From Brevibacterium iodinum ATCC 49514 (GTDB taxonomy: Bacteria; Actinomycetota; Actinomycetes; Actinomycetales; Brevibacteriaceae): a stretch of 64,000 nt of DNA. Below are positions 1-8,489 of the stretch, one piece after another. A model generated the notes under the pieces. It was given only the letters and a program-made list of their open reading frames with translations, had not been told where the DNA came from and did not search any database. The stretch lies in the NCBI RefSeq assembly GCF_900169265.1, contig NZ_FXYX01000015.1, positions 28,922 through 92,921 on the forward strand, given 5' to 3'. The number at the start of each line of letters is the position of its first letter. Position 1 is the first letter of the stretch. The position numbers and the translations under genes were made by a program.

Positions 1-649
1 CTCCGCGGACCAACGCCATGGGCAGTCCGCGGGAGGAGCCCTTGACCAAGTCGGCGGCTGCCGCGATCTCATCGGCGATCGCGCGTACCGTCACGGTCTG
101 GACGCGCCCGTCGTCGTCGGGGCGACCACGCTGGTCGTCGAGACCGGAGAACCCGGACAGGCCGATGGCGATATCGCCGACCCCGACCCGCCACGGCCGT
201 GAGCTCGTATCCGAGATGACCAGACCGATGCGCACCTCGAAGGCCTGCTCGACCCGTCGGCGCAGTCCGTCGGCGGACCGGTCGCTGTCGAGTGGGTGGA
301 GAACGACGGCGCCGCCGGAGTTCGACTGGTCGAGACCCGCTGCGGCCTGAACGGTGCCCGCCGGGGTGCGCACGATCTGCACGGTGGTGCCGGAGCGATA
401 GGAGCGTTCAGCGACCAGGTGGGTGCCGGTCTCCGCGACGAGCTTCTCGAACTCGGCACGATCCGAGACCGTGCGCAGGCGTCCCTCGGCCTTGGAGACG
501 ACTTTCGAGGCGACGACTAGGATATCGCCGTCCTTGAGGTCGATGCGGTTGCGCCGGAGGGCGTTGATGAGGATCGCGGAGAGGTCGGAGCCCGACGCGA
601 TCTCTTCCTCGACGGGAGGCGCGTAGACGGTGAGCAGACGGTCATTCAT
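1..649 (-). CDS. cofE: Coenzyme F420:L-glutamate ligase (CofE/FbiB N-terminal domain), partial
   Basis: Adds L-glutamate residues to F420-0 in the cytoplasm, using GTP and divalent metal in characterised CofE enzymes. About 216 codons are visible; the 3' part runs off the left edge. Translation from the ATG at 649-647 gives the family block SKVVSKAEG at residues 48-56, GLDQSN at 105-110 and SDTSSRPWR followed by an Asp/Gly-rich DIAIG stretch at about 146-163, ending in LDDQRG, all typical of CofE. In mycobacteria the same domain is fused to a C-terminal flavin reductase domain (FbiB); whether that is so here cannot be seen. The gene diverges from the WhiB gene at 999, the arrangement I recall for fbiB and whiB2. 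Function is from family motifs. Confidence 0.88.
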   Translation of the reverse strand, partial: MNDRLLTVYAPPVEEEIASGSDLSAILINALRRNRIDLKDGDILVVASKVVSKAEGRLRTVSDRAEFEKLVAETGTHLVAERSYRSGTTVQIVRTPAGTVQAAAGLDQSNSGGAVVLHPLDSDRSADGLRRRVEQAFEVRIGLVISDTSSRPWRVGVGDIAIGLSGFSGLDDQRGRPDDDGRVQTVTVRAIADEIAAAADLVKGSSRGLPMALVRG

Positions 650-998
650 GCCAAGCCACCGGTGATTCCACTCTCATCTCTCCATAATCCCACTGTGGGT
701 GCGCACTTTCTAAATTCTCCAGGTTTGCTCAGGGGAATCCCACAGGTTGTGCCCGATGACTGGGCCGTGACCTATATATGGGGTTGCAGGCGCGTGTGCA
801 TGTGAACGCGTGTTCGAATAGGGTCTCACGGGGTGTCTCGATACTCCATAAGGGCTTGACGGGGCGGTAATGACACGCGTGTAATTTATACCTAAGGGGA
901 ACGCGCCGAGCAGGGATCCTTCAGGATTCGACCGTACATCGGACTGATTGCCTCAGTCACGGTACTGGACCTGCTCGAGCGTGAGAAAGGGGAAAACC
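650..998. promoter_or_regulatory. Divergent promoter region between cofE and whiB
   Basis: 349 bases with no gene. It is less GC-rich than its surroundings, with short T/A tracts near 770 and 882-890. For the rightward whiB promoter, TTGACG at 856-861 and TGTAAT at 880-885 are separated by 18 bases and make a reasonable -35/-10 pair; TAATTT at 882-887 is an alternative -10. An inverted repeat GAAC-gcgt-GTTC at 804-815 lies upstream. An SD-like GAAAGGGG at 984-991 precedes the GTG start at 999. Confidence 0.5.
802..817. promoter_or_regulatory. Possible LexA-like (SOS) box
   Basis: The sequence gtGAACgcgtGTTCGA resembles the actinobacterial SOS box TCGAACnnnnGTTCGA, with a perfect right half and two changes at the outer end of the left half. 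It lies between the cofE start (649) and the whiB promoter. Neither neighbour is a classic SOS gene, so a chance match or another regulator is quite possible. Confidence 0.25.
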
Positions 999-1439
999 GT
1001 GCAAAGTGCACAGAGAGAATGGCGGGAGAGAGAAGACTTCACCGCCGCACCGGGAGTCACCTCCCGCCGTGCCGAAGACTGGTTCATCGAACCGGGAGCA
1101 CGTACACCCGAGACGCTGCCGGATCCGCTGGCCGTCGATCCGAGCGATCTGACGCCGCTGCCGCCGGACAACTCCGCCGTCTCTCCGCTGTCCCTGCTGC
1201 TGGGAGCCGCAGACGACGGTGAACTGTCCTGGCAGGACCAGGCCCTCTGCGCTCAGACCGACCCCGAGGCGTTCTTCCCGGAGAAGGGCGGATCGACTCG
1301 TGAAGCCAAGCGGGTCTGCGCCTCCTGCGACGTCCGTTCCGAATGCCTCGAATATGCTCTCGCCAACGATGAGCGCTTCGGCATCTGGGGCGGAATGTCC
1401 GAACGCGAACGCCGCCGGCTCAAGAAAAAGGTCGTGTGA
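999..1439 (+). CDS. whiB2: WhiB-family iron-sulphur transcription regulator (WhiB2/WhmD-type)
   Basis: Small [4Fe-4S] cluster protein that partners the primary sigma factor; the WhiB2/WhmD branch controls septation and cell division in mycobacteria and streptomycetes. The GTG at 999 is preferred because GAAAGGGG lies 7 bases upstream; an in-frame TTG at 948 has no such site. The 146-residue product has a long N-terminal extension, then the cluster ligands Cys84, Cys107, Cys110 and Cys116 (C-x22-CxxC-x5-C), the GIWGG turn at 128-132 and a basic Arg/Lys tail (134-144). Position next to an F420 ligase gene and upstream of envelope and mannose-metabolism genes matches the mycobacterial whiB2 locus as remembered. 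Its TGA overlaps the next gene's GTG (GTGA), so the two are probably translationally coupled. Confidence 0.88.
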   Translation: MQSAQREWREREDFTAAPGVTSRRAEDWFIEPGARTPETLPDPLAVDPSDLTPLPPDNSAVSPLSLLLGAADDGELSWQDQALCAQTDPEAFFPEKGGSTREAKRVCASCDVRSECLEYALANDERFGIWGGMSERERRRLKKKVV

Positions 1440-4400
1440 GTCAAGCCGTCACCATCGTCGTCGTCTCCGGCGACGATGCCAGCAAGGTCGAGCTCGAAAC
1501 AGCTCTTCGTCCGCACTACCCCGCGATCCCCGTGGTGGATCTCGGGGGGCGGACGGTCCGCGAAGCCGGTGAGATGCCGGAGATCGCGGAGTCGGATTTC
1601 CTGTGGTTCCTCACCCCTGACTCCCGTCCCGAACCAGACTGCCTCGATGAGCTGCTCGACGCCATAGGGGAGACGGAATCGATCGCCGCCGTCGGACCGA
1701 AGCTCATATGCTCCGGCCGCATCGTCTCCGCCGGAGTGAGCACCACCTCAGCGGGGGAGCGTTTCAACCCCGTCGGCTCCGGGGAAATCGACCAGGGCCA
1801 GCGCGACAGTCAGATCGAGACTCTGGGTCTCGACCTGCCGGGCCTGCTCATGGCCACCACCGAACTCGAGCGTATCGGGGCACCCTCCCGTGTGCTCGGT
1901 CCCGCCTATTCCGGTCTCGAATACTCCCGTCGTCTGCGCGACCTCGGCGCCCGCGTGCTGCTGGCCCCGCGAGCGCGGATGGAGATCTCCGCTGCGTCCG
2001 CTGCCCGACTCGGCTCCTCGCCCCACCCGCCGAGGTCGAAGTCCCAGATCCGGACGGAGCAGCGCTACCGTCTCAGCCTCGCCGGCCAGGGGCTGGTCTC
2101 ACTGTTCTGTCTCCTTGCTCTCGGCCACCTCGGCCGCGTCATCAGCGGGTTGCTGTCGAATAACTTGCGTTCTGCCGGGTGGCACCTCGGTGCGCTCATC
2201 GGCCTTCCCGCAGATGTGTCGACCACCGCCCCGCTGAGACGCGCCAACGCCCGTCGCAACCGTGTGGCCAGACGATCGAACACCGGACATGTCGCCGCTC
2301 TCTACGCCGATGACGAAGAACTCGCCGTCCAACGCCGGACGATGAGCGGTGAGAGCGATGACTCTCGCCCAGCTGAGGTTCCCACCGGCGGTCCCGACGC
2401 CGATGCCGAACTCAACCCGGTCGGCGACACCGAAGAAGCCATCGACTCCTTCTCCCGGCTGGAGATCTCCGGCGGTTCCAGTCTGCTGCGCGCACCCCTG
2501 ACCTATGTGATCCTCGCCGCCGTGGTGATGAGCGGGGTCATCAGCTTCCGACTTTTCGGCCCCGGCCACCTCGACGGCGGCGCACTGGGTTCGACCGACA
2601 TCGGCTTCGGTGAGATCGTCGACCGTCTCCTCGGACGTCACCTCGACGTCTCGACCGGTGCGGCGGTGCCGGCCGACCCCTACCACCTTGTCCTCGGTGT
2701 CCTCTCCCTGCTCTTCTTCGGCCATGTCGATGTCATGGTCCGCTCCCTGCTGTTCGCCGCACCGATCCTGTCCGCCATCACCGCATACGCGGGCGCGGGG
2801 AGTTTGCTGGCACGGCGATGGGTGCGCAGCTTCGCAGCACTGCTGTGGATCGCCTCTCCGCTGTTCACGGCCGCACTGTCGGACGGCCGCCTCGGTGTGA
2901 TCCTCGTCTGGATCTGTGCCCCGCTGGCGGTGCTGACTCTGCGCCGCAGCCTGAGGAGCGGATCGATCGCTGCGGCAGCGGGCACCGGCCTGCTGCTGTT
3001 CGTTATCACCGCGGGCATTCCACTGCTCCTGCTGGTCACGGTCCTCGGCACCGCGGTGCTTCTCGTGGCAGGTCGCGGCCTGCGCCATCTGTGGCTGCTC
3101 GCCCCGACCGTGTTCCTGGGCTGGCCGTGGCTGTGGGCCGTCGTCCGCGAGCCGGGAACTCTTCTCACGATGCCCGGACAGACCACGGCCACCGAGTCCG
3201 CGCCGACCTATCTGCTTGCCGTCGGGTTCCCTGCTCCGCTCGACATGTCCTGGCTGGCGAAGCTGATCTCTGATCTCGGCTTCGGCGGGGTCGCTGCCGA
3301 CACACTCGGGCTCTGGGTGCCGGTCCTGATGCTGCCGATGCTCGTCCTGGCCTTCTTCACCCTCATCGAAGCCCGGCTCGAACTCTCCCGCCTGACCTGG
3401 GCGGTCGGACTCTACGTCGGCGGTCTCATCCTCGCCGCGATCCAGGTGCATCTGCCCGCGGAGACGGGACCGTTCCACCTCATCGCCTCATACCCCGCAG
3501 CGGGACTGACCCTGGTCAGCCTGGGGTCGATCCTGCTGCTGTCCCTCGGCGCCGACCGCACCGTCGGTCGCCGACCTGGGCGCAGCCGAGACACCGGTTC
3601 GTCTTCTGCGAAGAGTGCGGCCAAGGGAGCCTCCGCGGCATCCGGCCGGCTGCCGATGCGCGGCCTTGTCGGGCTCGTGACCGTAGCGGCCATCGGGCTC
3701 ATCGCCATCGGCGCCGGCCGGGCCACGTCCTCGCCCGAAGCGGTCACCGCGACCTCCGACAGCAACGTCCCCGCGCTGGCCGCTGACCGCGCAGCGGGGG
3801 AGACCCAAGCGCGCACCCTCCGCCTGGACAATGTCGACGGAGAGGTTCTGGCCACCCTCATCGCCTCCGCCGACGGCACGGTGCTGGGCACATCGACGGT
3901 GGCCTCGGCAGAAACCGTCGGAGGGTGGCCGTGGCAGCGCCGGCCGCTGCCGATCACCCCCGATCAGGTGCTCGTGGCTCAGGCCGCGTCCGCGCTCTCG
4001 GCCGATGACGCCGGTGACCTCGGCAGCATCCTCGGCGAACTCGGAGTCGATTTCGTCCTCGTCGGCCCCGAGGCCGGCGGACTGACCAACTCGGTATCCG
4101 TCTCCGAGGGGCTCCTGCCAGTCGGGCCCACCTCCTCCGGGCAGCTGTGGCGCGTCGACAAACCCTACAGCGGCCGTTTTCTCATCCGCGACGCCGAAGG
4201 CCAGGTGTCGACGGCGGCGATGAAGGGCACCACCGCGACGGTGCCGGCCGGTCAGGAGGGGCGCACCTTGACCATCGCCGATGCAGCGCACGGAATCACC
4301 GCGAGCATCGACGGCGAGCCGCTGCCGCAGCCGAAACCCGGCGAAGAGGCGTGGGCAAGCGAATTCGACCTTCCTGCAGCCGGGGGAACGGTCGAGATCT

Positions 4401-4537
4401 CGCTGAACTCACCGCTGTACCCGATCGGTGTCATCGTCGGATGGGTGCTCGGACTGCTCAGCCTCATCGTCGCCATCCCCTTCGGCCGGGCGGGGAATGT
4501 GACGCGGACGACCGGCCGTGAGGAGCAGCAGGCATGA
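1436..4537 (+). CDS. Large membrane glycosyltransferase (GT2-like N-terminus plus polytopic C-terminus)
   Basis: 1033-residue membrane protein. Residues 1-205 look like a GT-A type glycosyltransferase fold: an alternating beta/alpha start, then a WFLTPDSRP segment near 62-70 where family-2 enzymes carry their DxD nucleotide-sugar motif (here only D-S-R). A hydrophobic segment follows at about 214-235, a charged linker (260-345), then roughly ten membrane segments between 350 and 750, an extracytoplasmic domain of about 240 residues and a final membrane segment near 995-1015. This suggests transfer of a lipid-linked sugar at the membrane for cell-wall or lipoglycan assembly, but substrate and activity are not known. 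It overlaps whiB by 4 bases and the next gene by 4 bases, so all three form one operon. Confidence 0.75.
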   Translation: MSQAVTIVVVSGDDASKVELETALRPHYPAIPVVDLGGRTVREAGEMPEIAESDFLWFLTPDSRPEPDCLDELLDAIGETESIAAVGPKLICSGRIVSAGVSTTSAGERFNPVGSGEIDQGQRDSQIETLGLDLPGLLMATTELERIGAPSRVLGPAYSGLEYSRRLRDLGARVLLAPRARMEISAASAARLGSSPHPPRSKSQIRTEQRYRLSLAGQGLVSLFCLLALGHLGRVISGLLSNNLRSAGWHLGALIGLPADVSTTAPLRRANARRNRVARRSNTGHVAALYADDEELAVQRRTMSGESDDSRPAEVPTGGPDADAELNPVGDTEEAIDSFSRLEISGGSSLLRAPLTYVILAAVVMSGVISFRLFGPGHLDGGALGSTDIGFGEIVDRLLGRHLDVSTGAAVPADPYHLVLGVLSLLFFGHVDVMVRSLLFAAPILSAITAYAGAGSLLARRWVRSFAALLWIASPLFTAALSDGRLGVILVWICAPLAVLTLRRSLRSGSIAAAAGTGLLLFVITAGIPLLLLVTVLGTAVLLVAGRGLRHLWLLAPTVFLGWPWLWAVVREPGTLLTMPGQTTATESAPTYLLAVGFPAPLDMSWLAKLISDLGFGGVAADTLGLWVPVLMLPMLVLAFFTLIEARLELSRLTWAVGLYVGGLILAAIQVHLPAETGPFHLIASYPAAGLTLVSLGSILLLSLGADRTVGRRPGRSRDTGSSSAKSAAKGASAASGRLPMRGLVGLVTVAAIGLIAIGAGRATSSPEAVTATSDSNVPALAADRAAGETQARTLRLDNVDGEVLATLIASADGTVLGTSTVASAETVGGWPWQRRPLPITPDQVLVAQAASALSADDAGDLGSILGELGVDFVLVGPEAGGLTNSVSVSEGLLPVGPTSSGQLWRVDKPYSGRFLIRDAEGQVSTAAMKGTTATVPAGQEGRTLTIADAAHGITASIDGEPLPQPKPGEEAWASEFDLPAAGGTVEISLNSPLYPIGVIVGWVLGLLSLIVAIPFGRAGNVTRTTGREEQQA

Positions 4538-5991
4538 AGCACCAGCGCAGCATCGTCACCTTCACGGCCATCGCCATGCCCGGGGTGCTTGTGGCCATGA
4601 CCTCGTTCCTCACCCCGCTGACCCCGGGCACGCTGGACCGCAGTCCGGAACAGGTGCGCATGCCCACCGCGGACACCCGCGTAGTCTGCCCCGGCCCCCT
4701 GCTCACAGCAGGAGAAGCCGAAGGCACCGACGCCGAATTCGTCGACGACTCGAAGGTCTCGACCCGTGTCGTCTCCGCCTCCGCGCCGATCGGCGCCGCA
4801 GACGGTTCGACCTCCTCAGCTCGACTCCAGGTCGCCGATCTCGGCGGTTCGATCGACTTCGACAATCCATCCGGCCAGGGCTTCGTCTCCGGAGACGACA
4901 GCATCGACTCGACGAAGCTCGTCACCGGTTTCGCCCGCCCCGGGGCTCCAGCCCTGACAACCGGCCTCGAAACCGTCGAAGGCAGCTCCGGTGACCTCAC
5001 GGGCCTCGCCACCCTCACCTGTGCCCAGGCATCGAGCAGCTTCCGGATCGTCGCCGGATCCGGAGCCACCGGCTCGAACTCGCAGCTGCTGCTGAGCAAC
5101 CCGGGAGACGTTCCCGTCCAGGCGACGGTTGCGCTCATGACCCCGGGCGGCGAATCCGCCGAACCGACCGAACTCAGCATCAAGGCCGGTCAGCAGCGTG
5201 CCGTCCCGCTGGGCGGTCTGGCAGGAGGTGCCGAGGCCCTCGCCGTCGACGTCACCGTCGACGGCGGAGTCCTGGCCGGTTCCGTCCAGGAGACCGTCCT
5301 CGACGGACTCAAGCCGCAGGGCATCGACCTCGCATCCGGTGGGGCGGGGGCCGATCGCCAGCAGGTGCTCACCGGTCTCGGCGGCAAGGACGTGCGAGTC
5401 CGGGTCGCGAACCCGAGCAGCGACCTCGCCGAGGTATCCCTGAAGGCGTACGGGCCGGACGGAGAGATCGACATTCCCCGTTCATCGATGACCGTTGTCG
5501 GCCGCGGTGTTGCCGAGGCCGACCTCGGGGACCTCGACGCCACGAGCCTCGTCGTCGAATCCTCTCAGCGCGTCCAGGCCGGAGCCTTCATCGGCAAAGA
5601 CGGAGAGCAGGGAGCCGCCGACTTCGGCAGCATCCCGTCGACCGACTCCCTCGCCGAGACCCAGATTCTGGCGCTTCCTCGCACCGGTGAGTCCTCCCTG
5701 AATCTCTCGCCCGGTCAGGGACATGTGCAGGTGCAGGGAATGCTCGACGACGGAACGCTTACCGATCCTCAATCGATCGACCTCAACCCGACGGGAACGA
5801 CCGTGCTCAATCCGAGCGACGTCTCCGAGGAGTCGGTGCGCGCACTCGTCCTCAAAGGATCCCAAGCCTCGGGCTCACAGGCCGATGGGGTGCATGCGAC
5901 CCTCGTCGTGACCACCGAGGACGGAATCTCCACGGTCGTCCCGGCGCCCGCCCCGGCAGGTGTGGCCTACCGGGATATCCGGCTCGGCTGA
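4534..5991 (+). CDS. DUF5719 family exported protein
   Basis: 485-residue protein with an N-terminal hydrophobic stretch (about residues 8-27) that should act as signal anchor, followed by a Ser/Gly/Asp-rich all-beta-looking exterior domain with repeated short beta-strand patterns. No catalytic motif is recognised. Its start ATG overlaps the stop of the upstream membrane glycosyltransferase (ATGA), and in actinomycetes I recall this DUF always sitting beside that enzyme, so it probably works with it in envelope assembly. The family name is assigned from the combination of context, length and the invariant pairing, not from a database search. Confidence 0.65.
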   Translation: MKHQRSIVTFTAIAMPGVLVAMTSFLTPLTPGTLDRSPEQVRMPTADTRVVCPGPLLTAGEAEGTDAEFVDDSKVSTRVVSASAPIGAADGSTSSARLQVADLGGSIDFDNPSGQGFVSGDDSIDSTKLVTGFARPGAPALTTGLETVEGSSGDLTGLATLTCAQASSSFRIVAGSGATGSNSQLLLSNPGDVPVQATVALMTPGGESAEPTELSIKAGQQRAVPLGGLAGGAEALAVDVTVDGGVLAGSVQETVLDGLKPQGIDLASGGAGADRQQVLTGLGGKDVRVRVANPSSDLAEVSLKAYGPDGEIDIPRSSMTVVGRGVAEADLGDLDATSLVVESSQRVQAGAFIGKDGEQGAADFGSIPSTDSLAETQILALPRTGESSLNLSPGQGHVQVQGMLDDGTLTDPQSIDLNPTGTTVLNPSDVSEESVRALVLKGSQASGSQADGVHATLVVTTEDGISTVVPAPAPAGVAYRDIRLG

Positions 5992-6028
5992 GGTCTCGCG
6001 AACCAGGATCCTGCGGTGACTGCGGATC

Positions 6029-6391
6029 TCAGGTGCGACGAAGGATATCGACCTGGTCCGCCACCACCTCGGCGATGAGCGCATCCCGGGCGTCACTGCC
6101 GGCATGATGTTCGATCACCCGCCGATAGAGGACGATATGAGTGGGACGGTCCCCGGCCGCCGGGAACACACGGCCGAAGCTCGGTTCGGTCGAACTCGCC
6201 GGTGGGACGGAATCGACGGCCAGCACCACCTCGGCGAGGAGGACGGGCTCGTGCCTGCGCATGCGGGCGAACTCAGCGGCCGCGACCTTCGCAAAACTCT
6301 CCGCCCGACTCAGCCGCGCGGGCACCTCGGCCCGGTGCAGCGGAGACCGCAGACCCCGCCCATGTCGGTCGCGATGTCGCCTTGGTCTCAT
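6029..6391 (-). CDS. Zincin-like metallopeptidase-family protein, catalytic motif missing
   Basis: 120-residue protein of the small zincin-like family found beside manB and whiB2 in actinomycetes. The middle has the family core (acidic and Pro-rich segment, then the IVLYRR strand at about 87-92), but at the place where a zinc metallopeptidase would have HExxH the sequence reads IAEVVADQV (about 106-114), with no histidine. It is therefore unlikely to be an active zinc protease by the usual mechanism. The N-terminus is strongly basic (Arg/His-rich). It runs opposite to its neighbours, converging on the DUF5719 gene and diverging from the DUF3499 gene. Confidence 0.65.
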   Translation of the reverse strand: MRPRRHRDRHGRGLRSPLHRAEVPARLSRAESFAKVAAAEFARMRRHEPVLLAEVVLAVDSVPPASSTEPSFGRVFPAAGDRPTHIVLYRRVIEHHAGSDARDALIAEVVADQVDILRRT

Positions 6392-6450
6392 AGCACTTCA
6401 TTCTACGTGCGGTGCCGCCGTGCCTGAGCGAATCGGCGGGGCGCGGCGTG

Positions 6451-6456
6451 TAGAGT
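6451..6456 (+). promoter_or_regulatory. -10 box for a leaderless DUF3499 transcript
   Basis: TAGAGT ends 8 bases before the GTG at 6465, and no Shine-Dalgarno sequence lies between them. Transcription starting about 7 bases after this box would begin at or next to the start codon. Confidence 0.5.
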
Positions 6457-6464
6457 GTGGGACT

Positions 6465-6836
6465 GTGTCAGCCGTGAGAATGTGTTCAAAAGTCAGCTGC
6501 TCGCGCCCCGCCGCCGCCACCATGACGTACGTGCACGCCGATGCGACCGTCGTCATCGGACCTCTGGGCAGGCGAGCCGAACCGGGCGCTCATGACCTGT
6601 GCGCCGAACATGCGGCGAAGCTGACCCCGCCTGTGGATTGGCAGCTCATCCGCATCGACTCCGGGCAGGCCGTGCCCGAACGCAGCCATGACGACCTGCT
6701 GGCGATCGCCGACGCCGTGCGCGAGGCCGCCGATCGGGTCGATCAGACCCCTGCGCGGACCACACCGGGACCGGCCGACGATCCGGCCGCTTCGGGACGT
6801 CGACACGGTCACCTGCGCATCATCGGCGACTCATGA
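6465..6836 (+). CDS. DUF3499 family protein
   Basis: 123-residue protein. The N-terminus has paired cysteines (Cys7 and Cys12) followed by the TMTYVHAD strand, and a second cluster HDLCAEHA about 40 residues on, a Cys/His arrangement consistent with a small zinc-ribbon fold. The C-terminal third is low-complexity. The family sits between the zincin-like protein and phosphomannomutase in many actinomycetes (as recalled); function is unknown. The start is taken as GTG 6465; GTG 6474 and ATG 6480 are in-frame alternatives. Its stop overlaps the manB start by 4 bases, implying coupled expression with mannose phosphate metabolism. Confidence 0.75.
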   Translation: MSAVRMCSKVSCSRPAAATMTYVHADATVVIGPLGRRAEPGAHDLCAEHAAKLTPPVDWQLIRIDSGQAVPERSHDDLLAIADAVREAADRVDQTPARTTPGPADDPAASGRRHGHLRIIGDS

Positions 6837-8317
6837 GCCACCGCGAGCCGAGCTCGACCCGGATCGATCCCGCCCAGCAGATCCTGACTGACTCCGAACT
6901 CGGACGAGCCCGGACGGCTGCCCTCGACGCCGCCGTCGGAGCCTACGACATCCGCGGTCGCATTCCCGCCCAGCTCGACGACGACATCCTGTTCGCCCTC
7001 GGCTGGGCGACGGCCCGAGCCATGGCAGAGATCCACACCGCCACCGAGGTGGTCATCGGGCACGATATGCGACCGAGCTCTCCCGGATTCGCCCACTCCT
7101 TCGCCGCGGGAGTCGACGCTGCCGGCTCGACGGCCGTCCTGCTCGGGCTGTGCTCGACCGATCAGCTCTACTTCGCCTCGGGAATCTTCGATCTGCCCGG
7201 CGCTATGATCACGGCCAGCCACAATCCCGCCGACTACAACGGGATCAAGATCTGCGGACCTCGCGCCGCCGGAGTCAGCCTGGCCTCCGGACTCTCGCGA
7301 GTCAGGGAACTCGCGATCACCGCACCGCAGACCGACGGCCGGACCATCGCCGAAGATGAGAGCGCAGCATCCCGGATGCGGGAGCAGTACGCGGCACGGA
7401 TCCGCGAACTCACCCATGTCGATGAGGTCACGGGACTGTCGATCGTGCTTGACGCCGGAAACGGCATGGCCGGGCGTCTCCTCGGGGAGGTCTTCGGCAC
7501 GGACGCGGGAGCCGCCTCGGTGCCCTTCGACGTCATCGGCCTCTTCACCGAACTCGATGGGACGTTCCCCAACCACGAGGCGAACCCGCTCAAACCCGAG
7601 AACCTCGTGGACGCGGCACGCGCTGTCGTCGACAACGGCGCCGATCTCGGACTCGTCTTCGACGGGGATGCCGACCGCTGCTTCTTCATCGACGAGACAG
7701 GCGCGACGATGTCGGCCTCGGCCGTCGGCGCACTCGTCGCCGAACGCGAGATCGCACGGGCCCGGGCACTCGGCGACGACCGACCCACCGTCATCCACAA
7801 CCTCATCACCTCCCGCAGCGTGGCCGAGACGATCACCGCCGCCGGCGGACACCCACTGCGGTCGAAGGTCGGCCATTCGGGAATCAAGACGCTCATGCGC
7901 GAAACTGGAGCCGTCTTCGCCTGCGAACACTCCGCGCACTTCTACTTCGACGAGTTCTTCGGGGCCGACTCGGGAATGCTTGCCGCCTGTCACCTCATCG
8001 CCGCCCTCGCCGAATCACGCGCTCCCGCCTCCCGTCTGGTTGCCGACTATGACCGGTTCGTGCAGTCGGGGGAGATCAACTTCACCGTCGCCGACCCCGA
8101 CGCTGTGCTCGCCGACTTCGCCGCACATGCCGGAGACTTCCCAGAGAACACCGTCGACGACCTCGACGGTATCGGCCTGCAGGGTGCGGACTGGTGGGTG
8201 AACCTGCGCAAGTCCAATACCGAACCCCTCGTCCGACTCAACGTCGAAGCCGCCGATTCGGCGCAGGTGGACGCGCTTACCCACCGGGTCACGGACTTCG
8301 TCAACGCTCACGCCTGA
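6833..8317 (+). CDS. manB: Phosphomannomutase/phosphoglucomutase
   Basis: Interconverts mannose-6-phosphate and mannose-1-phosphate (and probably the glucose phosphates), feeding GDP-mannose for mannolipids and glycans. 494 residues, the usual length for the alpha-D-phosphohexomutase superfamily. The phosphoserine loop TASHNP is at 127-132, the metal loop DGDADR near 278-283, and a C-terminal phosphate-binding segment around RKSNTEPLVR completes the four domains. The ATG overlaps the DUF3499 stop (ATGA). Followed after about 170 bases by the S-adenosylhomocysteinase gene. The general enzyme class is secure; preference for mannose versus glucose is inferred from context. Confidence 0.93.
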   Translation: MSHREPSSTRIDPAQQILTDSELGRARTAALDAAVGAYDIRGRIPAQLDDDILFALGWATARAMAEIHTATEVVIGHDMRPSSPGFAHSFAAGVDAAGSTAVLLGLCSTDQLYFASGIFDLPGAMITASHNPADYNGIKICGPRAAGVSLASGLSRVRELAITAPQTDGRTIAEDESAASRMREQYAARIRELTHVDEVTGLSIVLDAGNGMAGRLLGEVFGTDAGAASVPFDVIGLFTELDGTFPNHEANPLKPENLVDAARAVVDNGADLGLVFDGDADRCFFIDETGATMSASAVGALVAEREIARARALGDDRPTVIHNLITSRSVAETITAAGGHPLRSKVGHSGIKTLMRETGAVFACEHSAHFYFDEFFGADSGMLAACHLIAALAESRAPASRLVADYDRFVQSGEINFTVADPDAVLADFAAHAGDFPENTVDDLDGIGLQGADWWVNLRKSNTEPLVRLNVEAADSAQVDALTHRVTDFVNAHA

Positions 8318-8489
8318 AGCCGGATCGACGACAGCCGCTTCTCTGCTTCCGTTTCTCGGCAGTAGGGCAGCAGGGATATGACCGCTCGCTGCCGGTCTTC
8401 GCTGTCCGCAGAGCGAGCATGACGCGACAAGCCGCCTGCCCGGCAATAGACTCGAAGCCGATCAGACAGCCCGCCGTATGGGAGGTACC

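Noticed and set aside
2099..3478. 459-codon open frame on the minus strand, antisense to the membrane glycosyltransferase
   Set aside because: Rich in Gln, Arg, Asp and Gly with no domain; it is the complement of a high-GC coding sequence and the plus strand has a consistent membrane protein.
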